Assembly: GCA_964480365.1 (NCBI GenBank)
Contig: CAYZPM010000005.1
Coordinates: 1-64,000, forward strand
Source of the DNA: CAIQPV01 sp964480365
GTDB taxonomy: Bacteria > Pseudomonadota > Gammaproteobacteria > Burkholderiales > Gallionellaceae
Length of the DNA stretch: 64,000 bases
Reading direction: 5' to 3'
Below, piece by piece: positions 1-9,240 of this stretch (position 1 is the first letter of the stretch; each line of letters starts with the position of its first letter). Below the pieces are notes generated by a model that was not told the DNA's origin, did no database searches, and was given only the letters and a program-made list of their open reading frames with translations. Both the position numbers and the translations under genes were made by a program.

Positions 1-2
1 TG

Positions 3-923
3 CGCGGTGCGCCGGCCATCGGCGTGGCGGCGGCTTATGGGGTGGCGCTGGAGGCTTTGCGGTTGCAGCATTCTTCGACCGCTGATTTCAACAGTGGCAT
101 GGAAGCCGGTTTTACCGTGCTGGCGCAAAGTCGTCCGACGGCGGTAAATTTGTTCTGGGGGCTGAAACGGATGTGCGGTGTGTGGGAAAGTGTAAAAAGT
201 CAAAGTCATGCCGCCGTGGCACAACGACTGCTGGCCGAGGCGCATGAAATTCTCGCTGAGGACATCCGCATTAACCGCAGGATGGGCGCATTCGGTGCGG
301 AATTATTGGCGGACGGCGCGCGCGTGTTGACGCATTGCAACGCTGGGGCGCTGGCGACGGCTGGTTGGGGGACGGCGCTCGGCGTGTTTCGTTCGGCGGT
401 GGAGGCGGGCAAGAAAATTTCCGTGATTGCCGACGAGACCCGTCCCTTTCTTCAAGGTGCGCGGCTGACCGCGTGGGAAATGGTGCAGGAGAATATTCCG
501 GTGACGCTAATTACCGACAATATGGCGGGCTACATGATGTCGCACGGCGAGGTGGATGCAGTGGTGGTGGGAACCGACCGCGTGGCAAGCAACGGCGACG
601 TGGCGAACAAGATCGGCACTTACATGGTTGCGGTGTTGGCGCATCGCCACAACATCCCGTTCTACGTTGCCTGCCCGTTGTCCACGATAGATATGTCCAT
701 CGCCAGCGGCGCGGACATTCCCATCGAGGAGCGCTCAGTCGAAGAGGTCAAGGGCTTCCGCGACTATCACTGGGCGGCGCAGGGTGTTTCGATACGCAAT
801 CCTGCGTTCGATGTGACGCCCGCCGAACTGGTGACTGCATTGATTACCGAGAAGGGCGTGGTGCATCAGCCGGATCGGGAAAAGTTAGATGCTCTGTTTA
901 AATGTGCTGGAATTATTCGTTAG
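3..923 (+). CDS. mtnA: Methylthioribose-1-phosphate isomerase (5' end outside window)
   Basis: Isomerises 5-methylthioribose-1-phosphate to methylthioribulose-1-phosphate in the cytosolic methionine salvage pathway. The frame is open to the window edge and begins with RGAPAIGVAAAYG, the conserved phosphosugar-binding stretch, so the N-terminus lies upstream and the GTG at 24 is internal. THCNAGALATAGWGTALGV contains the family's catalytic cysteine, and GTDRVASNGDVANKIGTY its catalytic aspartate. The C-terminus looks complete. The eIF2B-like fold is shared with ribose-1,5-bisphosphate isomerases, but these motifs fit MtnA best. No other salvage gene is in view. Confidence 0.93.
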   Translation, partial: RGAPAIGVAAAYGVALEALRLQHSSTADFNSGMEAGFTVLAQSRPTAVNLFWGLKRMCGVWESVKSQSHAAVAQRLLAEAHEILAEDIRINRRMGAFGAELLADGARVLTHCNAGALATAGWGTALGVFRSAVEAGKKISVIADETRPFLQGARLTAWEMVQENIPVTLITDNMAGYMMSHGEVDAVVVGTDRVASNGDVANKIGTYMVAVLAHRHNIPFYVACPLSTIDMSIASGADIPIEERSVEEVKGFRDYHWAAQGVSIRNPAFDVTPAELVTALITEKGVVHQPDREKLDALFKCAGIIR

Positions 924-935
924 CTCTAAACTTGC

Positions 936-1058
936 GTCATTCCCGCGCAGGCGGGAATCCAGTTGATTGAATAAGCCTCGCAAAGAGAGACAATATCGAG
1001 GTTTTGTCCGCTATGCGGAATGTTTTTTTGCTGGATTCCCGCCTGCGCGGGAATGACA
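936..1058. repeat. Paired GTCATTCCCGC palindromes, copy 1
   Basis: Two inverted arms (cattcccgcgcaggcggga and its complement) flank about 80 bp that includes ttttgtccgctatgcgg. The unit fills the mtnA-glnD gap, between two converging genes. It resembles a REP/dRS3-like or MITE-like element. Related copies lie at 10280, 16357 and 21838. Confidence 0.85.
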
Positions 1059-1077
1059 TTGTTAATGGGTATCTTGG

Positions 1078-3615
1078 TCAGGCAACCTGCCGCAACAGTT
1101 CCTCGCGCAACGCGGCGACGGCTTGCGGTTGGTTTAGTTCGGTTCCGGCAATGTGGAAAGTGTCTTCGGCACGAGCGCCCAAGGTGTTGATCTTGGCGCT
1201 GCGCAGATTGATGTGGTGGTGCGCCAGCACGTACGCGATGCGTGCCAGCAGGCCGGGGCGGTCACCGGCGATGATGGAGAGCATGTGCCGACCTTTTTCA
1301 TCGGCGGTGATGCTAACTTCAGGCGTGATGGGGAAGTGTTTGAGTTGGCGACTTACTCTGCCTGAGTGCGGCGCGGTCAGGGCTTCTGTGCTGGTTAGCT
1401 GTTGCGTCAACTCGTATTCGATGAGGTTCATCACGTCGCGGTAGTTGGTCTTGTTGTTGTTCGCGTCCATCACCATAAAACTGTCCAGCGCGTAGCCGTG
1501 CTGGGTGGTGTGTATCTTGGCTTCCATGATGTTGTAGTGTATCCGTGCAAAAAATCCGCAAATGCGCGCGAACAGGTAGGGCTGATCCGGGCAATACACC
1601 ATTACTTGTATGCCTTCACCGACGCGGCTCAGGCGCGCCTTGACGATAGGCATTGCGCTGTTGACGCGGTGCGCCAGCAAGCGGGTGTGCCAGGCGATTT
1701 CATCCGGTTCGTGGTGCAGGAAATATTGCGCGTCGAACTGCCCCCACAGCAGTTCATAACGATCCGGGCCTATCGCGTACAGGTTGAGCTGTTCGCGCGT
1801 GCGGCTGCGGATTTCACCGACCTGATCGGCGATTTTGCCGCCCACCATGAAGCGCCTTGTCGAATGAAACAGGTTTTCCAGCAACTTGCCTTTCCAAACA
1901 TTCCAAATTTTCGGGCTGGTGCCGCGTATGTCGGCCACGGTGAGCAGGTACAGCGCCACCAAATAACGGTCATTCTGGATCGTTTCGGCGAAAGCGGAAA
2001 TCACGTCCTGATCAGAAAGATCCTGTGTCTGAGCGGTGGCGGAAAGATTGAGATGGTGTTCCACTAGCCACACCACCAGTTCGCTGTCCTCGCGCGTCAG
2101 GCCATGCTGCTTGCAAAAACGCGCGGCATCGGCGCATCCTTTCAACGCATGATCGCCTCCGCGTCCCTTGGCGATATCATGAAACAACCCGGCGATATAC
2201 AACACTTCGGGACGGGCGAAATCCTTCATCAGTTTGCTGCACAGCGGGTATTCATGCGCGTGTTTATCCAGCGCGAAGCAGCGCAGGTTATGCACGACCA
2301 TCAGAATATGTTCGTCTACCGTGTAGACATGGAACAGGTCGTGCTGCATTTGGCCTACGATGCGACCGAAAGCGGGTAGATAACGCCCAAGGATGCCATT
2401 CCTGCTCATGCGCCGCAGCACGTGCGTAATGCCATGCGGCTGGCGCAGGATGTCCATGAATAGTGCGCGGTTTTTGGGATCGCGCCGGAATGCTGCATCA
2501 ATCTTATGCCGCGCACGCCACAGCGCGCGCACGGTCGGAGAGGAAAATCCGGTCAGGTTCGAATGTTGTTCCATCAGCAAAAAACTTTCCAGGATCGCTG
2601 AAGGATCGCGTTCGAACAGCATTTCGTCGCGCGCTTCGAGCAGGTCATCGCGCGCCACGAAACGTTCGTTGAGCGGACGCACCGTCACACCTTCCGGAAA
2701 AAGGTGGGAATGCAGGTTCTGCAATAGTACGGCGTTGAGCAGCAATACCGCCCGCTTGGTGCGGTAGTAGCGTTGCATCAGGTGTTCGCTCGCGCGGCGC
2801 GAGTCCGTTGCGGCGATGTGCATCTGCGCTGCCAGTTCGGTCTGGTAGTCAAACAGGACGCGGTCTTCGCGCCGCTTGGCGATGTAATGCAGGCGGATGC
2901 GCAGGGTTTGCAACAGGGCTTCGTGGTGCGCGATGGCTCGCGCCTCTTGCGCGGTGATCAGTTCTGCTTCGGCGAGTTTGCGCCAAGTGCCGCCGAAGCC
3001 ACTGGCGCGGCTGATCCACAGCACGGTCTGCAAATCGCGCAGCCCGCCTGGACTTTCTTTGAGATTGGGCTCGAGGTTGAAATCAGTATCGATGAAACGC
3101 GCGTGGCGCTTTTCCTGCTCTTGCACCTTGGCCAGGTAGAAGGCGCGGCGACTCAGATGGTTCGTTAGCGTCTCGTGCATTTCCACAAACAGCGGTTGGT
3201 CGCCGGTGATCAGGCGCGTTTCAAGCAGGTTAGTCTGCACCGTTACGTCCGACGATTCGGCCATGCAATCGCCCACGGTGCGGATGCTGTGGCCGACCTC
3301 CAGCCCGATGTCCCACAATATGCCAACCAACTCCTGCAAGCGTTGTTGTAAGGCATCATCCGGCCTTTGCGGTAGCAGGATCAGCAGGTCTATGTCGGAA
3401 TGGGGGTACAGTTCGCCGCGCCCATAGCCGCCCACTGCCACTAGCGCCAGTTCGGGCGGCATGGCGAGCATCTGCCATACCATGCGCAGATGCTCGTCCA
3501 CCAGTTTGGCGTGGGCGTGCAACTGGCGCTGTGGCCGCGGATGATCCGCAAAATCCTGTTGCAGCGCGGCGCGCGCCGCACGCAGGCTCTGGCGAATTTC
3601 GACTGCGTTTTGCAC
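1078..3615 (-). CDS. glnD: Bifunctional PII uridylyltransferase/uridylyl-removing enzyme GlnD
   Basis: Nitrogen-status sensor that uridylylates and deuridylylates PII proteins in response to glutamine. At 845 aa the length is normal for the family. Residues 62-76 carry the nucleotidyltransferase motif GGYGRGELYPHSDID with both metal aspartates. A central HD domain (LFHDIAKGRGGDH) provides uridylyl removal, and the C-terminus has two ACT domains (starting near VMVYCPDQPYLFARI and MLSIIAGDRPGLLARI) for glutamine sensing. It starts 26 bp after map, in the same orientation, so co-transcription is likely. Confidence 0.97.
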   Translation of the reverse strand: MQNAVEIRQSLRAARAALQQDFADHPRPQRQLHAHAKLVDEHLRMVWQMLAMPPELALVAVGGYGRGELYPHSDIDLLILLPQRPDDALQQRLQELVGILWDIGLEVGHSIRTVGDCMAESSDVTVQTNLLETRLITGDQPLFVEMHETLTNHLSRRAFYLAKVQEQEKRHARFIDTDFNLEPNLKESPGGLRDLQTVLWISRASGFGGTWRKLAEAELITAQEARAIAHHEALLQTLRIRLHYIAKRREDRVLFDYQTELAAQMHIAATDSRRASEHLMQRYYRTKRAVLLLNAVLLQNLHSHLFPEGVTVRPLNERFVARDDLLEARDEMLFERDPSAILESFLLMEQHSNLTGFSSPTVRALWRARHKIDAAFRRDPKNRALFMDILRQPHGITHVLRRMSRNGILGRYLPAFGRIVGQMQHDLFHVYTVDEHILMVVHNLRCFALDKHAHEYPLCSKLMKDFARPEVLYIAGLFHDIAKGRGGDHALKGCADAARFCKQHGLTREDSELVVWLVEHHLNLSATAQTQDLSDQDVISAFAETIQNDRYLVALYLLTVADIRGTSPKIWNVWKGKLLENLFHSTRRFMVGGKIADQVGEIRSRTREQLNLYAIGPDRYELLWGQFDAQYFLHHEPDEIAWHTRLLAHRVNSAMPIVKARLSRVGEGIQVMVYCPDQPYLFARICGFFARIHYNIMEAKIHTTQHGYALDSFMVMDANNNKTNYRDVMNLIEYELTQQLTSTEALTAPHSGRVSRQLKHFPITPEVSITADEKGRHMLSIIAGDRPGLLARIAYVLAHHHINLRSAKINTLGARAEDTFHIAGTELNQPQAVAALREELLRQVA

Positions 3616-3641
3616 GGTCTTGGTATTGGTATTATATGGGC

Positions 3642-4436
3642 TTATTGTGGGGGAATTGGCGGCGAACAGGCGGAAAGGGTCAACACTTCAAAGCCGGATT
3701 CGGTGACCAGAATGGTATGTTCCCATTGTGCTGACAGGCTGTGATCCTTGGTCACCACGGTCCAGCCGTCACCCAGCTGCTTGATGGCGGCCTTGCCCGC
3801 GTTGATCATCGGCTCGATGGTGAAGATCATACCTGCCTCCAGCTTCAAGCCGCTGTGGGGCTTGCCATAGTGCAACACTTGCGGCTCTTCGTGAAATTTA
3901 CTGCCGATACCGTGCCCACAAAATTCGCGTACCACGCTGTAGCCCAACGGTTCGACGAAGCTCTGGATGGCGTAGCCGATGTCGCCCAGATGCGCGCCGG
4001 GCTTGACGGTGCGAATGCCGCGCCACATCGACTGATAAGTGATTTCGCACAAACGCCGCGCCTGGATTGACGGTTCGCCGACATAATACATGCGGCTGGT
4101 ATCACCGTGATAGCCGTTCTTGATAGGGGTGACGTCAATGTTCAGAATGTCGCCGTTCTTGAGTATCTTGTCGCCCGGCACACCGTGACATACCTGATGA
4201 TTGATCGATGTGCAGATGGATTTTGGATAGGGCGCATGACCGTGCGGCGCGTAATTGAGCGGCGCGGGAATGCATTGCTGTATATCCACCATGTAGTCGT
4301 GGCATAGTTTGTCGAGCTCGCCGGTAGTGATACCGGCCTGCACGAAGGGGGTGATGTAGTCGAGCACTTCGCCCGCCAAGCGACCGGCAATGCGCATTTT
4401 TTCGATTTCCTGTTGGGACTTAATACTGACTGGCAT
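3642..4436 (-). CDS. map: Type I methionine aminopeptidase
   Basis: Removes the initiator methionine from nascent proteins and is essential in most bacteria. The 264 aa match the bacterial type I length. The five metal ligands are visible: D101 and D112 in DVTPIKNGYHGDTS, H175 in CGHGIGSKFHEEP, E208 in TIEPMIN and E239 in QWEHTILVTESG. There is no N-terminal extension. The neighbouring glnD follows 26 bp downstream, an arrangement common in Proteobacteria. In many betaproteobacteria rpsB-tsf lie nearby, but not here. Confidence 0.97.
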   Translation of the reverse strand: MPVSIKSQQEIEKMRIAGRLAGEVLDYITPFVQAGITTGELDKLCHDYMVDIQQCIPAPLNYAPHGHAPYPKSICTSINHQVCHGVPGDKILKNGDILNIDVTPIKNGYHGDTSRMYYVGEPSIQARRLCEITYQSMWRGIRTVKPGAHLGDIGYAIQSFVEPLGYSVVREFCGHGIGSKFHEEPQVLHYGKPHSGLKLEAGMIFTIEPMINAGKAAIKQLGDGWTVVTKDHSLSAQWEHTILVTESGFEVLTLSACSPPIPPQ

Positions 4437-4613
4437 TATTGTTTGAGTTAAGAATAAAGTTGGTCACAAGCATAGTGGATAGCGGCGTAGGGTGCAATGG
4501 AATTGCACCGGTTTTTTGGCCGATTGCGGTATGCACACAGTATGCCGACGAAGTGGGGTAAGTAGGCAAACCGCAAAGCGGATACGCTCAAAATTGGCAT
4601 TCTTAAACGTGCC

Positions 4614-5276
4614 CTAAATGTGGTTTAACAATGCCAAAGGGGAGTCTACATTACCATCGGCACGCCAGCTATCCAAATCGGCCTGCACATCAATGTAGCC
4701 GTATCCGGCGATGATGCAACGCATTCCTGCGGCTTGTGCCGCCTCCATGTCGCGCAGGTCATCCCCCAGATAGATACAGTTTTTCGGGGCGATGCCCATT
4801 ATCTCACAGGCCTTGAGCAGCGGGTCGGGGTAGGGCTTGGCGCGCGCGCAGGTATCACCGCTAATCAGGCAGGCGGCGCGTTCAGCATAGCCCAGCGCCT
4901 GCATCAGCGGCACGGTGAAACGGTGTGGTTTGTTGGTGACGATGCCCCACGGCAGACCGCGCTGTTCCAGCGTATCAATTAATTGCGCCATGCCGGGAAA
5001 CAGCGTGGTGTGGTCGCAGATATGCGCGGTGTAATGCGCCAGAAATGCTTCGCGCAGTTTGTTGAAATTCGGCGCGTCCGGCTCGATGCCGAAGCCCAGT
5101 CTGAGCAGGCCGGGGGAGCCGTGCGAGGCTTGCGGGCGGATGGTTTCCAGTGGCAGTGGAGGCAGCTCATGCAGGCCGCGCACATGGTTGAGTGCGGCAG
5201 CCAGATCCGGCGCAGTGTCTGCGAACGTGCCGTCGAGGTCGAATAGGATTGCTTTAATTAAACCGGCTTCAATCAC
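4614..5276 (-). CDS. gph: Phosphoglycolate phosphatase, HAD superfamily
   Basis: Predicted to dephosphorylate 2-phosphoglycolate, which arises from DNA repair or from Rubisco oxygenation. The 220 aa show the HAD motifs: DLDGTFADT at residues 13-21 (D13 nucleophile, D15 acid/base), then TNKPHRF, then KPYPDPLL with the conserved lysine, and GDDLRDMEAA. The first motif has F where most relatives have L. The gene overlaps the end of ubiG by 8 nt, so the pair is probably translationally coupled. The exact substrate cannot be read from sequence, since related HAD enzymes (pyrophosphatases, MupP) look alike. Confidence 0.88.
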   Translation of the reverse strand: MIEAGLIKAILFDLDGTFADTAPDLAAALNHVRGLHELPPLPLETIRPQASHGSPGLLRLGFGIEPDAPNFNKLREAFLAHYTAHICDHTTLFPGMAQLIDTLEQRGLPWGIVTNKPHRFTVPLMQALGYAERAACLISGDTCARAKPYPDPLLKACEIMGIAPKNCIYLGDDLRDMEAAQAAGMRCIIAGYGYIDVQADLDSWRADGNVDSPLALLNHI

Positions 5277-5964
5277 GATGGCAGGCGAAGAGATAATTTA
5301 CGTCGGTGTCTTTACCTAGTGAGTAAACCTTGTTCAGCGGGTTGTAGCTCATGCCGACGATGTCCGCGACACTGAATCCCGCATTGCGGCAGAACTGTGC
5401 CAGCTCGGAAGGCTTGATGAACTTGGCGTAATCGTGCGTGCCGCGCGGCAACAAATTCAGCAAATATTCCGCGCCGATCACCGCGAACAAATAAGACTTG
5501 GGGTTGCGATTGAGGGTGGAGAAAAACACGTGGCCGCCCGGCTTCACCAGTTGCGCACAGGCATGCACGATGCTGGCCGGGTCGGGCACATGCTCCAGCA
5601 TTTCCATGCAGGTTACCACGTCGTAGAAGCCGGGTTTTTCCGCCGCCAAATCTTCCACGGCGATCTTGCGGTACTCAACTCGTTTACCGCTTTCCAGTAA
5701 ATGCAGTTTGGCGACTTGTAGCGCCTTGTCGCCAAGGTCGATGCCGGTGACCTGCGCGCCCAGCCCCGCCATGCTCTCCGACAGAATGCCGCCGCCGCAG
5801 CCAACATCCAGCACCACCTTACCGGACAGAGGCACGATGCGGTTGATGTATTCCAGGCGTAGCGGATTGATCTCATGCAGCGGTTTGAACTCGCTGCTGG
5901 CGTCCCACCAACGGTGGGCAAGCTGGCTGAATTTTTCCAGTTCTAACGGATCGGAGTTGGTCAT
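5269..5964 (-). CDS. ubiG: Ubiquinone biosynthesis O-methyltransferase UbiG
   Basis: SAM-dependent enzyme that carries out both O-methylations in ubiquinone synthesis. The 231 aa include the SAM-binding motif VVLDVGCGGGILSE near residue 50, a downstream acidic GIDLGDKAL, and the family signature around TCMEMLEHVPDPASIV. The C-terminal RGTHDYAKFIKPSEL is typical of UbiG. The ubiG-gph order is conserved in many Proteobacteria and overlaps by 8 nt here. It fits a respiring organism that uses quinone with the complex I encoded downstream. Confidence 0.95.
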   Translation of the reverse strand: MTNSDPLELEKFSQLAHRWWDASSEFKPLHEINPLRLEYINRIVPLSGKVVLDVGCGGGILSESMAGLGAQVTGIDLGDKALQVAKLHLLESGKRVEYRKIAVEDLAAEKPGFYDVVTCMEMLEHVPDPASIVHACAQLVKPGGHVFFSTLNRNPKSYLFAVIGAEYLLNLLPRGTHDYAKFIKPSELAQFCRNAGFSVADIVGMSYNPLNKVYSLGKDTDVNYLFACHRD

Positions 5965-6033
5965 GGTGTGCTCTTATCGGGGTGAGGATGGAATGTAGCA
6001 AAACTGTGGCTGGATCGCTAGTCTAACAGGATC

Positions 6034-6090
6034 GCTAGGTCGGGCTTTGCTCGACATTTTTTTAACGGCGGGCAGAGCCCGCCCTACGGG
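6034..6090. repeat. GC-rich hairpin downstream of the FAD dehydrogenase
   Basis: Contains aggtcgggctttgctcg, a T-run, then ggcgggcagagcccgcc (6067-6083), a perfect 7-bp stem with a 3-nt loop. On the minus strand the hairpin is followed by a run of A in DNA terms, so it is not a clean intrinsic terminator for the gene ending at 6084. It looks like a dispersed betaproteobacterial repeat. Confidence 0.45.
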
Positions 6091-7685
6091 TACATCATGT
6101 TTAACGCCACCGCCTCGGCTACTTCGATGCCATCCACTGCAGCGGAAAGGATGCCGCCTGCATAGCCCGCGCCTTCTCCCGCCGGATACAGCCCCAAGGT
6201 GTTCATGCTCTGAAAATTCTCGCCGCGCTTGATGCGCACCGGGGAAGAGGTGCGTGTTTCCACGGCGGTGAGCACGGCATCGCTCATGGCGAACCCCTTG
6301 ATCTGTTTGTCGAAAGCGGGCAAAGCTTCGCGGATTGCGGCGATGGCGTAGTCCGGCAGGGCGGTGGAAAGATCGGTCGGTGTCACGCCCGGCGTATAGG
6401 AGGGGTGCACCGTTCCCAACGCAGTGGAAGCTCGCCCGGCGAGAAAGTCGCCGACGCGCTGTCCCGGTGCGCAATAATTTTTGCCTCCCAACTCGAATGC
6501 ACGTGCTTCCCACTTGCGCTGGAATTCGACCCCCGCGAGTACGTCGCCGGGATAATCTTCGGGCGTGATGCCAACGACAATTCCGCTGTTGGCGTTGCGC
6601 TCATTGCGCGAATACTGGCTCATGCCGTTGGTCACCACGCGCCCTTCTTCGGAAGTCGCCGCCACCACCGTGCCGCCTGGACACATGCAAAAACTATACA
6701 CCGAACGCCCGTTGCTGGCGTGATGCACCAGCTTGTAATCCGCCGACCCAAGTTGCGGATTGCCCGCGTTGGGACCGAAGCGCGCGCGGTCGATCAGCGA
6801 CTGCGGATGCTCGATACGAAAGCCGATGGAGAATGGCTTGGCCTCCATGTACACGCCGCGCCGATGCAACATCTCAAAGGTGTCGCGCGCGCTGTGGCCG
6901 ACGGCAAGCACGACATGTTTGCTGGCAATGTGTTCGCCATTCGCCAACACCACACCAAGAGCCTGTCCGTTCTCAATAATGATGTCCTCAACCCGGCTCT
7001 GGAAACGAAATTCTCCGCCCAGCGATTCGATGGTGTGGCGCATCTCCTCCACCATCCCCACCAGCCGGAACGTACCAATGTGCGGCTTGCTGACGTAAAG
7101 AATTTCTTCCGGTGCACCTGCCTTCACAAATTCTGTGAGCACTTTACGCCCATAGAATTTTGGGTCTTTGATCTGGCTGTGCAATTTGCCATCGGAAAAC
7201 GTTCCCGCACCGCCCTCGCCGAACTGCACATTCGACTCCGGGTCGAGCTTGCCTTGCCGCCACAAACCGAAAGTATCCTTTGTCCTTTCACGAACAGCCT
7301 TGCCGCGCTCCAGGATGATGGGGCGGAATCCCATCTGCGCCAGAATTAACCCGGCAAAAATTCCGCACGGCCCGGTGCCGATGATCACCGGGCGCTCCGC
7401 CAAACCTTGCGGCGCTTGTGCAACGAAATGGTAACGGGTGTCCGGCGCGGGTGAGATGTGAGGAGTATTTTTCAGGCGCTTGAGCAGCGATGCTTCATTT
7501 TTTACCTCCACATCCAGCGTATAGATAAACAAAATCGCCGACGGTTTGCGCGCATCGAAGCCGCGCCGGAAGAGGGTGTAACCGATGAGTTCATCCGCAA
7601 TGATGCCCAAGCGCTTTAGAATCGCGGTCTTGAGATCGTCTTCGGAATGGGTCAGCGGGAGCTTTATTTCGGTGAGTCGCAGCAT
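6084..7685 (-). CDS. FAD-dependent dehydrogenase (COG2509-like)
   Basis: Predicted flavoprotein oxidoreductase of unknown substrate. The 533 aa begin with a small alpha/beta domain of about 90 residues that is characteristic of this family. The dinucleotide-binding motif VIIGTGPCGIFAGL (GxGxxG at 103-108) follows, then GKLDPESNVQFGEGGAGTFS, a conserved stretch in these proteins, and a C-terminal FAD-closing segment, YPAGEGAGYAGGI. There are no membrane segments or signal peptide. It lies between divergent radA and ubiG with no obvious operon partner. The family is widespread but poorly characterised, so no reaction is proposed. Confidence 0.85.
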   Translation of the reverse strand: MLRLTEIKLPLTHSEDDLKTAILKRLGIIADELIGYTLFRRGFDARKPSAILFIYTLDVEVKNEASLLKRLKNTPHISPAPDTRYHFVAQAPQGLAERPVIIGTGPCGIFAGLILAQMGFRPIILERGKAVRERTKDTFGLWRQGKLDPESNVQFGEGGAGTFSDGKLHSQIKDPKFYGRKVLTEFVKAGAPEEILYVSKPHIGTFRLVGMVEEMRHTIESLGGEFRFQSRVEDIIIENGQALGVVLANGEHIASKHVVLAVGHSARDTFEMLHRRGVYMEAKPFSIGFRIEHPQSLIDRARFGPNAGNPQLGSADYKLVHHASNGRSVYSFCMCPGGTVVAATSEEGRVVTNGMSQYSRNERNANSGIVVGITPEDYPGDVLAGVEFQRKWEARAFELGGKNYCAPGQRVGDFLAGRASTALGTVHPSYTPGVTPTDLSTALPDYAIAAIREALPAFDKQIKGFAMSDAVLTAVETRTSSPVRIKRGENFQSMNTLGLYPAGEGAGYAGGILSAAVDGIEVAEAVALNMMYP

Positions 7686-7746
7686 GGGTGCTATTCTACC
7701 CTAGGATAACTGCGCTATCCTTGCAGCAATTCATACTGAGGTCGGC

Positions 7747-9105
7747 ATGGCAAAAGCAAAAACAATTTATAGTTGCACCGAATGCGGTGGGCAGACGCCG
7801 AAGTGGCAGGGGCAGTGCCCGCACTGCGACGCATGGAACACGCTGGTAGAGAGCGTGGCAGAGGTCGCGGTGAGCGGGAAGAATCGCTTCAGCGCGCTGA
7901 CGGCAACAGGCAAGGTGCAAAGGCTCGCCGAGGTGGAGGCGGCAGAGGTGCCGCGCACGCCGACTGGAATCATGGAGTTTGACCGCGTGCTGGGCGGAGG
8001 GCTGGTGCAGGGCGCGGTGGTGCTGATTGGCGGCGATCCTGGCATCGGGAAATCCACGCTGTTGTTGCAGACGCTGGCGCATCTCTCCTCGCACAAAAAA
8101 GTGCTGTATGTCAGCGGCGAGGAATCGACGCAGCAGATTGCGTTGCGCGCCAAGCGTTTGACGCTGGATGCGCACGGCATGCATCTGCTGGCGGAAATCC
8201 AGTTGGAAAAAATTCAGGCAGCCATCGCTCATGAGAAGCCTGACGTGGTGGTTATCGATTCCATTCAGACCGTGTATTCCGAGCAGCTGACTTCCGCGCC
8301 CGGTTCGGTGTCGCAGGTGCGCGAATGTGCGGCGCAACTCACCCGTGTCGCCAAGAGCAGCGATGTGACCATGATTCTGGTCGGGCACGTCACCAAGGAA
8401 GGCGCGCTGGCCGGGCCGCGCGTACTGGAGCACATCGTAGACACGGTGTTGTATTTCGAGGGTGATACCCACTCCAGTTTTCGTCTGGTACGCGCGTTCA
8501 AGAACCGCTTCGGTGCAGTGAACGAACTCGGTGTGTTCGCCATGACCGAGAAAGGCTTGCGCGAGGTGAGCAATCCTTCCGCGCTGTTCCTGTCGCAGCA
8601 CGGCGCGCAAGTGGCAGGCTCGTGCGTGATGGTGACGCAGGAGGGCACGCGTCCCTTGCTGGTGGAGATACAGGCACTATTGGATGAAGCGCATTCGCCC
8701 AGCCCGCGCCGCTTGTCATTGGGCTTGGAACAGAACCGGCTGGCCATGCTGTTGGCCGTGTTGCACCGTCATGCGGGCATCGCCTGTTTCGATCAGGACG
8801 TGTTCATCAATGCGGTGGGCGGTGTAAAAATCACCGAGCCGGGCGCAGATCTCGCGGTGCTGCTCGCCATTGTGTCCTCGCTCAAAAATAAACCGCTTCC
8901 TGAAAAGCTGGTCGTGTTCGGCGAAGTTGGCCTAGCCGGAGAAATTCGCCCGGTACAGCGCGGACAAGAACGCTTGAAAGAAGCTGCCAAACTCGGCTTC
9001 ACACACGCCATCATTCCCAAGGCGAATGCGCCTAAACATAAAATTGCAGGCATGGAAATCATCGCGGTGGAACGGGTGGAAGAAGCCGTGGAGCGGATGC
9101 GCTAG
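7747..9105 (+). CDS. radA: DNA repair protein RadA
   Basis: RecA-like ATPase that processes branched recombination intermediates. The 452 aa start with a C4 zinc finger (C10, C13, C24, C27), followed by the Walker A motif GGDPGIGKST at residues 95-104, Walker B around VVVIDSIQTV, the RadA-specific KNRFG motif (FKNRFGAVNELGVF), and a C-terminal Lon-protease-like domain (SPSPRRLSLGLEQNRLAMLL onward). The length is standard. It is divergent from the FAD dehydrogenase, with about 60 bp between the two starts. Confidence 0.97.
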   Translation: MAKAKTIYSCTECGGQTPKWQGQCPHCDAWNTLVESVAEVAVSGKNRFSALTATGKVQRLAEVEAAEVPRTPTGIMEFDRVLGGGLVQGAVVLIGGDPGIGKSTLLLQTLAHLSSHKKVLYVSGEESTQQIALRAKRLTLDAHGMHLLAEIQLEKIQAAIAHEKPDVVVIDSIQTVYSEQLTSAPGSVSQVRECAAQLTRVAKSSDVTMILVGHVTKEGALAGPRVLEHIVDTVLYFEGDTHSSFRLVRAFKNRFGAVNELGVFAMTEKGLREVSNPSALFLSQHGAQVAGSCVMVTQEGTRPLLVEIQALLDEAHSPSPRRLSLGLEQNRLAMLLAVLHRHAGIACFDQDVFINAVGGVKITEPGADLAVLLAIVSSLKNKPLPEKLVVFGEVGLAGEIRPVQRGQERLKEAAKLGFTHAIIPKANAPKHKIAGMEIIAVERVEEAVERMR

Positions 9106-9240
9106 CCGCAAATTATTTTTATCATCGTTCCCATCCTTGCTCCGTATAAGCATGATGGGTGATGATTTCAAAAGTTGAAATCGGTTTTGCCGCCTTCAAC
9201 CTTTGTGTATACTTATTCCCATTGCATGATAAGGGCAGTG

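Noticed and set aside
335..901. 188-codon frame inside mtnA
   Set aside because: Gly/Arg-rich out-of-frame reading of mtnA.
7696..8610. 304-codon open frame antisense to radA
   Set aside because: Low-complexity His/Gln/Arg composition and full overlap with radA.
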